Assembly (NCBI GenBank): GCA_030538235.1
Contig: JAUNUJ010000001.1
Coordinates: 335,849-399,848 of the forward strand
From: Alcaligenaceae bacterium
GTDB taxonomy: Bacteria > Pseudomonadota > Gammaproteobacteria > Burkholderiales > Burkholderiaceae_B
Length of the DNA: 64,000 nt
Reading direction: 5' to 3'
In this document: piece after piece, positions 9,298 through 18,721 of the stretch
Layout: the number at the start of each line of letters is the position of its first letter
Position numbering within the stretch: the first letter of the stretch is position 1
Program-made: the position numbers and the translations under genes
The notes under the pieces: generated by a model
The model's input: only the letters and a program-made list of their open reading frames with translations
What the model was told of the DNA's origin: nothing
Databases searched by the model: none

Positions 9298-9681
9298 TTA
9301 AGCTTGAGAGCCATCTTGTTGCTGCTCTTGTGCGGCAATTTCTGCGCGCACTTCATCCATATCGACTTCTTGGACCTTGGTTAAAAGCTCTTCAAATTGT
9401 GCGGGAGCTAATGCGCCGGGCTGAGAGAATAACAGAATGCGATCACGAAACACCATCAAGGTAGGAATAGAGCGGATCTTTAGAGCTTGAGCAATTTCTT
9501 GTTCCTGATCGGTGTCGACCTTGAAAAATTTAATATCTGTATGTTTTTCAGCAGCTGCTTCAAATGTAGGGCCGAACTGCTGACAAGGGCCACACCATGG
9601 TGCCCAGAAATCAATTACTACGGTGCCGTCTTGGTTTAGGGCATCCTGGAAAGTATCTTTGGTTAAATCTTGATAGCTCAT
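9298..9681 (-). CDS. trxA: Thioredoxin with Gln-rich C-terminal extension
   Basis: A cytoplasmic dithiol-disulfide oxidoreductase. The active site is WAPWCGPC (Cys30, Cys33) and the cis-proline is Pro73 in SIPT. The core is a complete thioredoxin fold of about 108 residues. After it comes an unusual tail of about 18 residues (Glu/Ala then QEQQQDGSQA) that standard TrxA lacks; it is probably disordered. No signal peptide is present. There may be another thioredoxin elsewhere, so the symbol is by family. It is followed by a good terminator and lies about 130 bp from the upstream permease on the same strand. Confidence 0.85.
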   Translation of the reverse strand: MSYQDLTKDTFQDALNQDGTVVIDFWAPWCGPCQQFGPTFEAAAEKHTDIKFFKVDTDQEQEIAQALKIRSIPTLMVFRDRILLFSQPGALAPAQFEELLTKVQEVDMDEVRAEIAAQEQQQDGSQA

Positions 9682-9813
9682 AACTGTCCTTTTAATAGGG
9701 TGAATGGGCAGAAACTTTAATGCAACTGCTAACTAGACCATTATATGGAGATATATTAGATAAATCCAATGTGTCTCTGCTGATTCTGTCTCAACCGGTC
9801 TTAAATTTTAAGC

Positions 9814-11103
9814 CTATTCGATGGTGAAACGTACGATAAATAAGGCTGCAACAAGAACTGTTGCTAAATGTAAGTCTCTGAATTTACCTGTAATCAGTTT
9901 CAGTACCACATAGCTTATAAAGCCAAAGGCAATCCCTTCGGCAATTGAGTAGGTAAATGGCATGATTAAAGCGGTCAGAGAAGCAGGCACCGCTTCAGTC
10001 GGGTCTGACCACTCAATCTCCACTAATTCACGCATCATCAAACCGGCCACATAAAGTAGAGCAGGCGCAGTGGCGTAGGCCGGCACAATACCGGCTATCG
10101 GCGCAAAGAATAAGGCAAGCAAAAAGAAAATACCCACTACCATGGCGGTCATACCGGTACGACCACCACTTTGCACACCCGAAGCACTTTCAACATAGGC
10201 AGTGGTACTGCTAGTGCCGAGCAATGAACCGGTTAAAATGGCTGTGCTGTCTGCAAATAAGGCTTTGCCCAAGCGATTCGGTTTGCCCTCGGGCATCAAG
10301 CCGGCGCGCTTTGCCACACCAATCAAGGTACCGGTGGCATCAAATACCTCAACCAAGACAAAGACTAAAATGACATTAATAAAACCGAAGTTCAGTACTC
10401 CCCAGACATCTAACTGTAAAAAAGTCGGGGCGATTGAAGGGGGCATGGAAATTAGGCTATCCGGTGCTTGGCTATAACCAAAGATCATGGACAGTAGGGT
10501 CACAAATAAAATACCAATCAGGATAGCCCCACGGATGCGCAAGGCGTCCAAGGCGACAATCACAAAGAAGCCTAAAATAGTAAATAGAACTTGGTGTGAG
10601 GTCATATCACCCTGGCCGACCAATGTCGCTTGGTTATCGACCACAATACCCGAAGTTTGGAGGGCAATAAAGGCTAGGAATAGACCAATACCGGCAACAA
10701 TCGAAGAACGTAGAGATTTGGGAATCCCCTCGATTAACCACGCACGGATACCGGTAGCGGTTAAAATAATGAAAATCACGCCAGAAACAAACACCGCACC
10801 AAGGGCTTGTTGCCAGGTATAACCTAAAGCGCCCACCACGGTAAACGCAAAGAAAGCATTTAAACCCATACCAGGCGCCATACCGATTGGCCAATTAGCC
10901 ACAAAGGCCATAATAAAACAGCCTAGAGCCGCAGCCAGACAGGTACTTACAAAAACGGCACCCTGATCCATACCAGTGGTGCCTAAAATTTGCGGGTTGA
11001 CGAAGATAATATACGCCATGGTCAAAAAGGTAGTGATACCCGCGACCAGCTCGGTTCGAACATTGGTGTTATGTTCTCTTAACTTGAATAGTGATTCAAA
11101 CAT
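9814..11103 (-). CDS. NCS2 purine permease (AzgA/PbuG-like, adenine/hypoxanthine/guanine)
   Basis: An inner-membrane purine:H+ symporter of the AzgA-like branch of NCS2, with about 12-14 membrane segments over 430 residues. Family blocks seen are TELVAGITTFLTMAYIIFVN near the start, GMAPGMGLNAFFAFT, and FDATGTLIGVA followed by LFADSTAILTGSLLGTSSTT. The GTG at 11115 has its AAAGAG ribosome site directly against it, whereas the ATG at 11103 has it 11 nt away, so I use the ATG. It is divergent from tsaD with only 86 bp between the starts, so promoters must be packed there. Substrate choice among purines cannot be read from sequence. Confidence 0.88.
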   Translation of the reverse strand: MFESLFKLREHNTNVRTELVAGITTFLTMAYIIFVNPQILGTTGMDQGAVFVSTCLAAALGCFIMAFVANWPIGMAPGMGLNAFFAFTVVGALGYTWQQALGAVFVSGVIFIILTATGIRAWLIEGIPKSLRSSIVAGIGLFLAFIALQTSGIVVDNQATLVGQGDMTSHQVLFTILGFFVIVALDALRIRGAILIGILFVTLLSMIFGYSQAPDSLISMPPSIAPTFLQLDVWGVLNFGFINVILVFVLVEVFDATGTLIGVAKRAGLMPEGKPNRLGKALFADSTAILTGSLLGTSSTTAYVESASGVQSGGRTGMTAMVVGIFFLLALFFAPIAGIVPAYATAPALLYVAGLMMRELVEIEWSDPTEAVPASLTALIMPFTYSIAEGIAFGFISYVVLKLITGKFRDLHLATVLVAALFIVRFTIE

Positions 11104-11189
11104 AATGGTTTGCACTCTTTATAAAAGAAGTAAAAACTAAAAATATAAGATAGTATTTTAAATCTTTAGAAAAATTTATACAGCAATTT

Positions 11190-12218
11190 ATGAATATTCT
11201 CGGTTTTGAAAGTTCCTGTGATGAAACAGGGGTGGCAATTGTTAATACAGAAAAGGGGCTGTTAGCCCATGCCTTGCATAGTCAGATTGATATGCACCAA
11301 GCGTATGGTGGGGTAGTGCCGGAATTAGCATCACGTGACCATATTCGCCGAGTCTTGCCTTTGACCTACGATGTCTTAACTAATGCCGGTCTAAGCGTGA
11401 ACGATATTGACGCCGTTGCTTTTACCGCCGGCCCCGGGTTGTCCGGTGCGTTATTAGTCACAGCCAGTGTGGCTCAAGCCTTTGCTTGGAGTCATGATTT
11501 GCCGACCATCCCCATTCATCACCTCGAGGGGCATTTGCTATCGCCTATGCTGTCCCCTGACGTGCCTGAGTTTCCTTTTGTGGCATTATTGGTCTCAGGC
11601 GGTCATACTCAATTAATGCGTGTTGATGGGGTGGGGCAGTATGAGCTGCTAGGGGAGACGCTAGATGATGCGGCCGGTGAGGCCTTTGATAAATCTGCTA
11701 AGTTGATGGGCTTGCCATACCCAGGTGGACCGCACTTGGCAAAATTAGCCGCTGGCGGTGATCCTCAGCGATTTCAGCTACCACGACCTTTAAAACATAG
11801 TCCGGATCTGGACTTCAGCTTTAGCGGTCTGAAGACTGCCGTACTCACGACCCTAAGAAAGCAGGAAAAAGAGGCTGAGATAAGCGATCAAGTTCTCGCC
11901 GATTTGGCTGCTTCCACGCAAGCTGCGATTGTTGATGTGTTGGGTCACAAGGCTATTAAAGCCATGAAGCAGACAGGCCTCAAGCGTTTAGTGGTGGCGG
12001 GCGGGGTTGGGGCAAATATCCATCTGCGTGAATTTTTAGAAGCGCAAATGCAGCGTTTGGGCGGTAAAGTCTACTTTCCGCCGCTCGTTTTATGTACTGA
12101 TAATGGGGCCATGATTGCCCATGCCGCTAGCGAACGAGTCAAAGCCGGTCTGGTCGACTTGAGCCAACGGAATTACAGCCATCGTATCCGTACCCGTTGG
12201 GATTTGGCTGAGTTGTAG
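11190..12218 (+). CDS. tsaD: tRNA N6-threonylcarbamoyladenosine transferase TsaD
   Basis: The catalytic subunit that, with TsaB and TsaE, moves threonylcarbamoyl from TC-AMP to A37 of ANN-decoding tRNAs. The first residues [17 protein letters not shown] are diagnostic. Metal-ligand His111 and His115 lie in [11 protein letters not shown]. The nucleotide-binding blocks [25 protein letters not shown] and [10 protein letters not shown] are intact. Length (342) is normal. It converges with plsY with about 12 bp between the stop codons. Confidence 0.96.
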   Translation: MNILGFESSCDETGVAIVNTEKGLLAHALHSQIDMHQAYGGVVPELASRDHIRRVLPLTYDVLTNAGLSVNDIDAVAFTAGPGLSGALLVTASVAQAFAWSHDLPTIPIHHLEGHLLSPMLSPDVPEFPFVALLVSGGHTQLMRVDGVGQYELLGETLDDAAGEAFDKSAKLMGLPYPGGPHLAKLAAGGDPQRFQLPRPLKHSPDLDFSFSGLKTAVLTTLRKQEKEAEISDQVLADLAASTQAAIVDVLGHKAIKAMKQTGLKRLVVAGGVGANIHLREFLEAQMQRLGGKVYFPPLVLCTDNGAMIAHAASERVKAGLVDLSQRNYSHRIRTRWDLAEL

Positions 12219-12230
12219 TCAATTTTTGAC

Positions 12231-12917
12231 TTAGCGCTTGTTACGTTTGGCGCGACGAGCTGATTTGGCGGTAAGATTAGACGGTTTGTCTTTGTTGCTA
12301 CCGATTTTGCTCTCTTTGCCATGCATTAGATTGTTGATATTGGCTTTGTGTTTATAAATTAACCAAATCGCAATAAACAGAATCGCAGTCAACCAAGGCC
12401 AAGTAAAGCTGCCATCACCGGTGCTGAGAAATAAATAATACACTGGCGCCATGGTGGCACTAAGCAAGGCGGCCAATGAAGAATATCTGAACATCATGGC
12501 CACGACTAACCAGGTCAAAATACAGATAAAACCTAATAACGGATTAAGAGCCAATAAAATCCCCACACCGGTTGCCACACCTTTGCCGCCCTTGAAACCG
12601 AGCATGATCGAATAAACATGTCCTAAAAACACGGCGATTGCAGCAATGGTCACTATCCAGGGGGAAAGTTGCCAGTGAGTAACCAGCTGTAGGGTGACAA
12701 AGACAACTAGCCAGCCTTTAAGTAAATCACCTAATAGGGTCATCACAGCGGCCTTTTTATTGCCACTACGCAAGACATTTGTGGCGCCGGGATTGCCTGA
12801 GCCGTAGCTACGCGGATCCTCAAGTTTAAGCAACTTGGAACTGACAATAGCAAAAGAGATCGAACCAATCAGGTAAGCGACGATAGCGATAATAACGGCA
12901 AATAGCAATGATGACAT
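12231..12917 (-). CDS. plsY: Acyl-phosphate:glycerol-3-phosphate acyltransferase PlsY
   Basis: An inner-membrane enzyme making lysophosphatidic acid from acyl-phosphate (made by PlsX) and glycerol-3-phosphate. The family marks are IGSISFAIVSSKLL near the start, the DPRSYGSGNPGATNVLR motif and the LGFKGGKGVATG glycine loop. Five membrane segments are visible. The C-terminus carries an additional basic tail of about 30 residues (KSARRAKRNKR) beyond the usual end. It converges with tsaD and is divergent from surE. Confidence 0.93.
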   Translation of the reverse strand: MSSLLFAVIIAIVAYLIGSISFAIVSSKLLKLEDPRSYGSGNPGATNVLRSGNKKAAVMTLLGDLLKGWLVVFVTLQLVTHWQLSPWIVTIAAIAVFLGHVYSIMLGFKGGKGVATGVGILLALNPLLGFICILTWLVVAMMFRYSSLAALLSATMAPVYYLFLSTGDGSFTWPWLTAILFIAIWLIYKHKANINNLMHGKESKIGSNKDKPSNLTAKSARRAKRNKR

Positions 12918-13045
12918 GCGCTTTGAACTCTCAAAATAAACAATATGGCTAGATATTATATTGAAAAACTGAGTTTATCTGCCCGAGTCAGGAAAAAAAT
13001 GCATTTTCCCTTGGGATTTTTGGGGACTGTTATGAGTGCTAAGGC

Positions 13046-13054
13046 TGTTATAAT
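13046..13054 (+). promoter_or_regulatory. Extended -10 promoter element for surE
   Basis: TGTTATAAT is a perfect extended -10 (TG-N-TATAAT), about 40 nt before the surE ATG. No good -35 hexamer is apparent, which is usual for extended -10 promoters. Confidence 0.5.
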
Positions 13055-13094
13055 CTTGGTAGCTTAAATTTAATGATATGACGAATTTTTATTT

Positions 13095-13847
13095 ATGAGA
13101 AAACACATTCTGCTTTCCAATGATGACGGTTACAGTGCTAGGGGTATTGAGGTACTCTATGATGCCTTGAGTGAAATTGCCGATGTCACGGTGGTTGCAC
13201 CTGAAACCAATCATAGTGGCGCTTCTAATTCATTGACCTTAAATCGTCCTTTGGCAGTGCGACAAGCTAAAAACGGTTTTTATTATGTTAATGGCACGCC
13301 CTCTGATTCAGTGCATGTGGCCTTAACCGGTCTAATCGAAAGAAAGATCGATTTAGTCGTAGCAGGTATTAATAACGGCGCTAACTTAGGTGAGGACACG
13401 CTGTATTCCGGTACCGTAGCCGCCGCCACCGAGGGTTTCTTATTCGGCTATCCCTCAATTGCTTTTTCTTTGGTCGAGCGCGAATGGCCACATCTGGATG
13501 CCGCTGCCGAAATCAGTCAATACATTGTTAAAAGGCAGTTAGAGCAACCGCGCCAAGAACCGATGCTGTTAAGTGTTAATATCCCTGCCTTGGCTGCGCA
13601 TAACCCAAATAATATCCGTGTGACCCGTTTGGGCCGTCGCCATCCTTCACAATCCGTTGTTCCTACCACCAGTCCAAATGGTGAAATCATGTACTGGATT
13701 GGCTCAGTGGGTAATGTCCGTGATTTTGCCGATGACACTGACTTTGGTGCTGTGCAAAATGGCTTTGTCGCCGTGACGCCGTTAAATCTTGATTTGACCC
13801 ATCATGACGAAATCGATTTAACGCATCAGTGGCTTCATAGTAAATAA
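13095..13847 (+). CDS. surE: 5'/3'-nucleotidase SurE
   Basis: A metal-dependent survival-protein phosphatase acting on nucleoside monophosphates. The N-terminus ILLSNDDGYSARGIEVL has the paired metal ligands Asp10-Asp11. The second site is in APETNHSGASNSLTL, and VAGINNGANLGEDTLYSGTV supplies the other ligands. Length (250) is typical. It begins a surE-pcm-nlpD run, the conserved stationary-phase cluster of beta- and gammaproteobacteria. The gap to pcm is only 14 bp, so they are cotranscribed. Confidence 0.96.
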   Translation: MRKHILLSNDDGYSARGIEVLYDALSEIADVTVVAPETNHSGASNSLTLNRPLAVRQAKNGFYYVNGTPSDSVHVALTGLIERKIDLVVAGINNGANLGEDTLYSGTVAAATEGFLFGYPSIAFSLVEREWPHLDAAAEISQYIVKRQLEQPRQEPMLLSVNIPALAAHNPNNIRVTRLGRRHPSQSVVPTTSPNGEIMYWIGSVGNVRDFADDTDFGAVQNGFVAVTPLNLDLTHHDEIDLTHQWLHSK

Positions 13848-13861
13848 GTTTCAAGTAGTGT

Positions 13862-14722
13862 ATGGCAAGTAATCCTTTAACATTTAGACCTCATTTGCGT
13901 GATGCGCAGATTAAGCGTGAAGCCTCTAAGCTTGAGGGCATGGGCTTAATTCGTAAACCCATGGTGTCGGCGGCAAATAGCAACACCCGTATTTTATCGG
14001 GTAGTCGTGAGTTAGTAGGTGATAGCATTCGACCGGCACGTCCTTTGGAGCAACCGAATTGTCGAGCTTCCATGAATATCGGTCTAAATTCCACTCGTAT
14101 GCGTGAGGTGATGGTGCAACGTTTGCAACAGCAGGGGATTACTCATCCTGCGGTATTGGATGCAATGCTTGCTGTGCCACGTCACGCCTTTGTCGATCAG
14201 GGCTTAGCCAGTCGTGCCTACGATGATGCTGCGTTACCTATTGGTTTTAAGCAAACTATCTCTCAGCCCTATATTGTGGCGCGTATGGTGTCTTTGGCGC
14301 TTGAGGGTTCGAGCAATAACCGTGTTCTCGAAATTGGTGCGGGCTGTGGATATCAGACAGCAGTGCTCGCAGAGTTGTACAATCGTGTCTATGCGGTTGA
14401 GCGTATTCGCGGTCTTTATGAGTTAGGTGAGGAAAATCTTTCGCATATGCCAAACACCTCACATATTCATTTGTTTTATGGTGATGGCCTCAAGGGCTTA
14501 CCACAGTTTGCGCCTTTTGATGCCATTGTCATTGCCGCTGCGGGCTTGGAGTTGCCACAGACTTTATTTGAGCAGTTGACCATCGGTGGACGATTAATCG
14601 CCCCGGTAGGTGGTGTGCGTCAGCATCTGGTTATGTTCGAGAGGGTGGCTCAGCACCACTGGGAGCGTCATGAACTCGAGGAAACTCGTTTTGTGCCTCT
14701 GCTTCCTGGGATACAGTCTTAA
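13862..14722 (+). CDS. pcm: Protein-L-isoaspartate O-methyltransferase
   Basis: Repairs isoaspartyl residues by SAM-dependent methylation. The catalytic core starts near residue 75 and contains VPRHAFVDQ, QTISQPYIVARM and the SAM-binding VLEIGAGCGYQTAVLA, followed by VYAVER. The N-terminal about 75 residues before the core are absent from E. coli Pcm (208 aa), giving 286 in total; extended forms occur in related betaproteobacteria. A later start near residue 71 or 80 is possible because no strong ribosome site precedes the first ATG. It sits between surE and nlpD as expected. Confidence 0.92.
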   Translation: MASNPLTFRPHLRDAQIKREASKLEGMGLIRKPMVSAANSNTRILSGSRELVGDSIRPARPLEQPNCRASMNIGLNSTRMREVMVQRLQQQGITHPAVLDAMLAVPRHAFVDQGLASRAYDDAALPIGFKQTISQPYIVARMVSLALEGSSNNRVLEIGAGCGYQTAVLAELYNRVYAVERIRGLYELGEENLSHMPNTSHIHLFYGDGLKGLPQFAPFDAIVIAAAGLELPQTLFEQLTIGGRLIAPVGGVRQHLVMFERVAQHHWERHELEETRFVPLLPGIQS

Positions 14723-14845
14723 TTAAATTTGTTACCCCCTAGATAGTTTTGATAGGCTACAATTAATTAACAGTGGCCAGATTTTGTTAGAAAATTTTAT
14801 AGTTTCTTGGTTTTAAAAGTTCCTTAGTGATAAAAGGTTTATTTG

Positions 14846-15559
14846 ATGAATAGAAAAATATATATCGTCGGAGCAATATGTTTTTCAGCTTTATTAGCTG
14901 CTTGTGGTTCCGGCTCCAAGGCCCCAATCACATCTGCCGGCGGTGCCGGTGCAGCAAGCTCGGCAGCTGGTACCTATGTGGTGCAGCGCGGTGATACTTT
15001 GTATTCAATCGCCAGACGCCATGGTACAACAGTTGCTAATCTCTCTAATCTCAATGGTATTACTGATCCCTCGCAGCTTGAGGTGGGTCAGCGTTTACGT
15101 GTGGGTGGTGCGGCAGCGAGATCTTCTGCGCCGGCACGTACCACTGCTGCTCAAACACCGGCAGCTAGCGGACAAACCAGTCGTGCCGCCGATGCAGCAG
15201 CACTCTCATGGGCTTGGCCGGTGCGTGGCAATGTGATTAATCAGTTCTCTAACACCACACGCGGTATTGATATTGCCGGTACCATCGGTACTCCGGTCAA
15301 TGCCGCCGCTGACGGTACCGTATCTTATGTCGGTAATGGTCTGCGTGGATTAGGCAATCTCGTTTTAGTGACTCACAATAATGGCTTTATTACTGCCTAT
15401 GCACACAATAGCCGCATTACTGTACAAACCAATGAACGCGTGAAGCGAGGCCAAAAAATTGCCGAATTAGGGGATAGTGATACCACATCGCCGCGACTGC
15501 ATTTTCAGATCCGTCGCAACGGTACCCCGGTAAATCCGCTTTCCTACTTACCTCGATAG
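14846..15559 (+). CDS. nlpD: Murein hydrolase activator NlpD (LysM + degenerate M23, lipoprotein)
   Basis: An outer-membrane lipoprotein expected to activate an AmiC-type amidase at the septum. The signal ends in a lipobox (ALLAAC, Cys20 from the ATG used here). A LysM domain follows (VVQRGDTLYSIARRHGTTV to QRLRVG), then a Ser/Ala/Thr-rich linker and a LytM/M23 domain. The zinc ligands are lost: TRGIDIAG replaces the usual H-x3-D start, and PRLHF has Arg in place of the first His of HLH. This is the known non-catalytic NlpD pattern. The frame opens at a TTG (14843), but the adjoining ATG at 14846 has AAAGG upstream. rpoS, the usual next gene, is absent. Confidence 0.93.
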   Translation: MNRKIYIVGAICFSALLAACGSGSKAPITSAGGAGAASSAAGTYVVQRGDTLYSIARRHGTTVANLSNLNGITDPSQLEVGQRLRVGGAAARSSAPARTTAAQTPAASGQTSRAADAAALSWAWPVRGNVINQFSNTTRGIDIAGTIGTPVNAAADGTVSYVGNGLRGLGNLVLVTHNNGFITAYAHNSRITVQTNERVKRGQKIAELGDSDTTSPRLHFQIRRNGTPVNPLSYLPR

Positions 15560-15580
15560 TTTTTGTTGCTTGCTCTTGCC

Positions 15581-16366
15581 ATGTATCCACGCCTCGTCTT
15601 TGATTTAGAAACCATCCCTGATGCACATGGCATACGTCAGCTGATGCAACTCGATCCCGCTTTATCGGATGCCGAGGTGGTTGATCTTGCTATGCAGGAG
15701 CGAATTGAGCAGACCGGCTCTGATTTCATGCCACTCCATCTACAGAAGATTATTGCGATTGGCTGTGTTTTTAGAAATAAAGACAGTTTTCATGTCAAGA
15801 GTCTTGGTGAGCCCGGTGATGACGAGGCCTCACTGATACGTAGTTTCTTCAAGGTCATCGATCACTATACACCGGTGTTAATTTCATGGAATGGCTCCGG
15901 TTTCGATTTACCGGTACTGCATTATCGGGCCTTAATTCATGGCATTGCTTCGCGTCGTTATTGGGATAAAGGCGAGGATGATCGCAGTTTTCAATACAAT
16001 AATTACCTCAGTCGCTATCACGAACGTCATACTGATTTAATGGATGTGTTAGCTGCTTATACTTTTCGTGCTAATGCGCCACTGGATCAGCTTGCCAAGT
16101 TATGCGGTTTTCCGGGCAAACTCGGAATGGACGGTAGTCAGGTCTGGCCCACTTATCTTGCCGGTGGCATTGATGAGATTCGAGCCTATTGCGAGACAGA
16201 TGTCGTCAACACCTGGTTGATGTACTTACGTTATTTGCTTTTAAAGTGCGAATTGGATCAGACCGCATATGATACTGAGGTTCAATTGGTGCATGATTCC
16301 TTATCTGCGATAAAAGATCAGGCCCCTTGGACTGAGTATCTGGCCGATTGGAATTATTCTTCCTAA
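15581..16366 (+). CDS. Predicted 3'-5' exonuclease, PolB-exonuclease-like
   Basis: A DEDD-type exonuclease of the family described as related to the PolB proofreading domain. Exo I is VFDLETIPD, Exo II is ISWNGSGFDLPVLHYRAL, and Exo III is YCETDVVNTWLMYLRY, so the metal-binding acids are all present. The open frame begins with TTG-TTG at 15563, but ATG 15581 starts just before the first strand (MYPRLVFDLETIPD) and is used here. It follows nlpD by about 20 bp and is probably in the same transcript. The cellular substrate is unknown. Confidence 0.82.
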   Translation: MYPRLVFDLETIPDAHGIRQLMQLDPALSDAEVVDLAMQERIEQTGSDFMPLHLQKIIAIGCVFRNKDSFHVKSLGEPGDDEASLIRSFFKVIDHYTPVLISWNGSGFDLPVLHYRALIHGIASRRYWDKGEDDRSFQYNNYLSRYHERHTDLMDVLAAYTFRANAPLDQLAKLCGFPGKLGMDGSQVWPTYLAGGIDEIRAYCETDVVNTWLMYLRYLLLKCELDQTAYDTEVQLVHDSLSAIKDQAPWTEYLADWNYSS

Positions 16367-16466
16367 GTTCGTAACGGACTGAAATAATTAAGCTAAATTT
16401 GAAATTCTTTAGAAACGACACCTGGTCTAAACTACATTCAATGGTTAACAAACAGGAGTTATTTCA

Positions 16467-17081
16467 ATGAATACGAAGACATTTTTAAAGGCCTCAATTA
16501 TTTCACTAGGTTTGACTTTAGGTTCAACTGCCGCTATGGCTCAAGCAGGTCCCGGAGCAGGTCAGGGCATGCAACAAGGCGCTGATGGTGTGCAGCGTGG
16601 TATGAAACAGGGTCCACGTGCCGATATGCGTAAGCAAGGCCGCATGATGCAAGATTGCCAGATGACGTATGGTCAGCGTGGCTTTCAGGGTTTTGCCATG
16701 ATGGTACCCGGTTATGGTCCAGTCCCACAGGATGTTGTGGACAGTTTAAATCTTAGCGATGCACAAAAAGACAAAATTGCTAAAATTAAAGCCAGTGTTC
16801 AGGACAAAATGCAGCAACGTTGGGATTCTCGCCCATTTACAGCCATGGTAGAGCTGCGCAATAAGCAATTGGCTGACGGCAAATTAAATCCTGAAGAAAT
16901 CATCAAAGAGCGTGAAAAGCTAAGAGATTCCATGCAGGATCGTCGCGGCGAATTCACTGATGAGTGGATTGAAGTGTGGAATGATTTAAATGACGAACAG
17001 CAAGCCAAACTTGCTGAGTATTTTAAAGACACCGATACCAACACACGTGGTGCTCGCGGCACGGGTCCTCGTAACCGCTAG
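16467..17081 (+). CDS. Spy/CpxP-like periplasmic protein
   Basis: 204 residues with a Sec signal peptide (cleavage predicted after AMA, residue 25). A Gly/Gln/Met-rich stretch of about 40 residues follows, then a helical domain with SLNLSDAQKDKIAKIK, which resembles the LTxxQ motif of Spy/CpxP-type periplasmic chaperones and metal-response proteins. A second copy-like motif is WNDLNDEQQAKLAEYF near residue 172. The C-terminus is Arg/Gly-rich. A clear GGAG ribosome site precedes the ATG. The family call is by motif and layout; the function is only inferred. Confidence 0.65.
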   Translation: MNTKTFLKASIISLGLTLGSTAAMAQAGPGAGQGMQQGADGVQRGMKQGPRADMRKQGRMMQDCQMTYGQRGFQGFAMMVPGYGPVPQDVVDSLNLSDAQKDKIAKIKASVQDKMQQRWDSRPFTAMVELRNKQLADGKLNPEEIIKEREKLRDSMQDRRGEFTDEWIEVWNDLNDEQQAKLAEYFKDTDTNTRGARGTGPRNR

Positions 17082-17162
17082 TTAATTGTAGCTTGGCAAT
17101 ATAGTAGTTGATTTTTTGTAAGATGTTTTAACCCCCCAAAGTCTTTTGTAGACTTCCTCTTG

Positions 17163-17199
17163 ACGGTGCTAGTGATTGTTTAACTGGCACCGTTTTTTT
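17163..17199 (+). terminator. Intrinsic terminator after the Spy-like gene
   Basis: ACGGTGCTAGT and ACTGGCACCGT form an 11-bp stem (one G-U pair) with a 9-nt loop, followed by six further T residues. Confidence 0.9.
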
Positions 17200-17250
17200 A
17201 TTGTTCGCAAATCTCAGGTAAAATAGCCCCTTAGCTATAGCAGGTGAGAT

Positions 17251-18654
17251 ATGTCCGAATTTTTTACGATTGAATCCATTGATCTTGATGCCCGCGGTAT
17301 TGCTCGTCGCGACGGTAAAACGATTTTTGTCGAAGGCGCACTACCGGGTGAAAAAGTCAGAGCCAATGTGGTTAGAAGAAAACCTTCTTATGAAATTGCT
17401 GTGACCCAAGAGGTACTAAAAGCGTCTTCATTACGAGTGGAGCCCAAATGTCCAAATTTTGGGGTTTGTGGCGGCTGTTTGATGCAGCATCTAGATCCAC
17501 GGGCACAGGTAGCCATTAAACAAAGAGCATTAGAGGATTGTTTTAAACATATTGCTAAGCTCAATATCCCACAAGTCTTGCCCGCTATCTATGGTCCGAA
17601 CTGGCATTATCGCTATCGTGCTCGCTTATCGGTGCGTTATGTTGCCAAAAAAGGCGGCGTACTGATTGGTTTCAGAGAGCGTAAAAGCAGTTATGTGGCC
17701 GATATGACTGAGTGCTTGGTGTTGCCGAAAAAATTATCGGATATGCTTCCGGCTTTGCGCAAATTAATTGAGTCGCTGAGTATTCGCGAGCGCATTCCAC
17801 AAATGGAAGTGGCGGTTGGTGATGAATTGTTGGTTTTGGTGTTACGTCATCTTGAACCCTTCGAAGAAAGTGATTTCGAAAAGCTCAAAGTCTTTGCTGC
17901 CGAGCATGGAGTGAGCTGGTGGTTACAACCCAAAGGTCCGGATACGGTGCATGCCCTAGCGCCTGATGATGAGACGAAATTAGCCTATACCTTGCCACAG
18001 TTCGGTTTGAGAATGGCCTATCGCCCCACAGATTTTACACAGGTGAATCACTTTATTAATCGCTCAATGATTGCTAAAGCCTTGAGTTTACTTGCTGTAG
18101 AGCCAACGGATAGGGTCGCGGATTTATTCTGTGGTTTAGGAAACTTCACTTTGCCCTTAGCAACGCAGGCTAAGGAAGTGGTCGGGATCGAGGGTAGTGA
18201 CACCCTGACTGAAAGGGCCTTATCCGCAGCCACTGAGCATGGATTGCAGGACAAAGCCTCTTTTTCTACATTGAATTTATTTGAGGTCGATGTCGCTTGG
18301 TTGCGTGATTTGGGTTACTTTGATCGTATGTTAATTGATCCACCTCGCGATGGTGCGTTGGCGGTCTCTAGAGCATTAGCCGCATTGGCAGCGGAAGAGC
18401 GTCCAAAACGCATTGTGTATGTGTCCTGTAATCCATCGACTCTGGCCCGTGATGCGGCTATTTTGGTTAGAGTGGGTGGTTATCGTCTGATGAGTGCCGG
18501 TGTCATTAATATGTTCCCACATACAGGGCATGTCGAATCAATCGCTGTCTTTGAATATCATCCAGGCGATCCGATTCCGGAGTCGGAAATTGACGAGGAA
18601 GTGCTTGATGAGTCGCACAGCGTCGAAAGCGACAGCACAGATTCAATTGAATAA
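17251..18654 (+). CDS. rlmD: 23S rRNA (uracil-1939-C5)-methyltransferase RlmD
   Basis: Methylates U1939 of 23S rRNA using SAM. An N-terminal TRAM domain (about residues 1-58) is followed by a 4Fe-4S site formed by Cys67, Cys73, Cys76 and Cys155. The methyltransferase domain has the SAM loop VADLFCGLGNFTLPLA and the catalytic nucleophile Cys393 in YVSCNPSTLARD. Length is 467. The last about 35 residues form an acidic Ser/Glu/Asp tail (SHSVESDSTDSIE) beyond the conserved domain. It has its own upstream terminator and ends in a bidirectional terminator facing metR. Confidence 0.95.
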   Translation: MSEFFTIESIDLDARGIARRDGKTIFVEGALPGEKVRANVVRRKPSYEIAVTQEVLKASSLRVEPKCPNFGVCGGCLMQHLDPRAQVAIKQRALEDCFKHIAKLNIPQVLPAIYGPNWHYRYRARLSVRYVAKKGGVLIGFRERKSSYVADMTECLVLPKKLSDMLPALRKLIESLSIRERIPQMEVAVGDELLVLVLRHLEPFEESDFEKLKVFAAEHGVSWWLQPKGPDTVHALAPDDETKLAYTLPQFGLRMAYRPTDFTQVNHFINRSMIAKALSLLAVEPTDRVADLFCGLGNFTLPLATQAKEVVGIEGSDTLTERALSAATEHGLQDKASFSTLNLFEVDVAWLRDLGYFDRMLIDPPRDGALAVSRALAALAAEERPKRIVYVSCNPSTLARDAAILVRVGGYRLMSAGVINMFPHTGHVESIAVFEYHPGDPIPESEIDEEVLDESHSVESDSTDSIE

Positions 18655-18676
18655 TTGATGTCATACTATCCGCATT

Positions 18677-18708
18677 AAACCCCAAGCATTATCATCTGTT
18701 TGGGGTTT
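18677..18708. terminator. Bidirectional terminator between rlmD and metR
   Basis: AAACCCCAA (18677-18685) and TTGGGGTTT (18700-18708) form a 9-bp stem with a 14-nt loop. The A/T flanks provide a U-rich 3' end in both directions. Confidence 0.8.
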
Positions 18709-18721
18709 ATTTATTCTAAGA

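Noticed and set aside
14843-15559. Active M23 endopeptidase
   Set aside because: The zinc ligands are replaced (Arg in the H-x3-D position and in HLH), which is the pattern of the non-catalytic NlpD activators.
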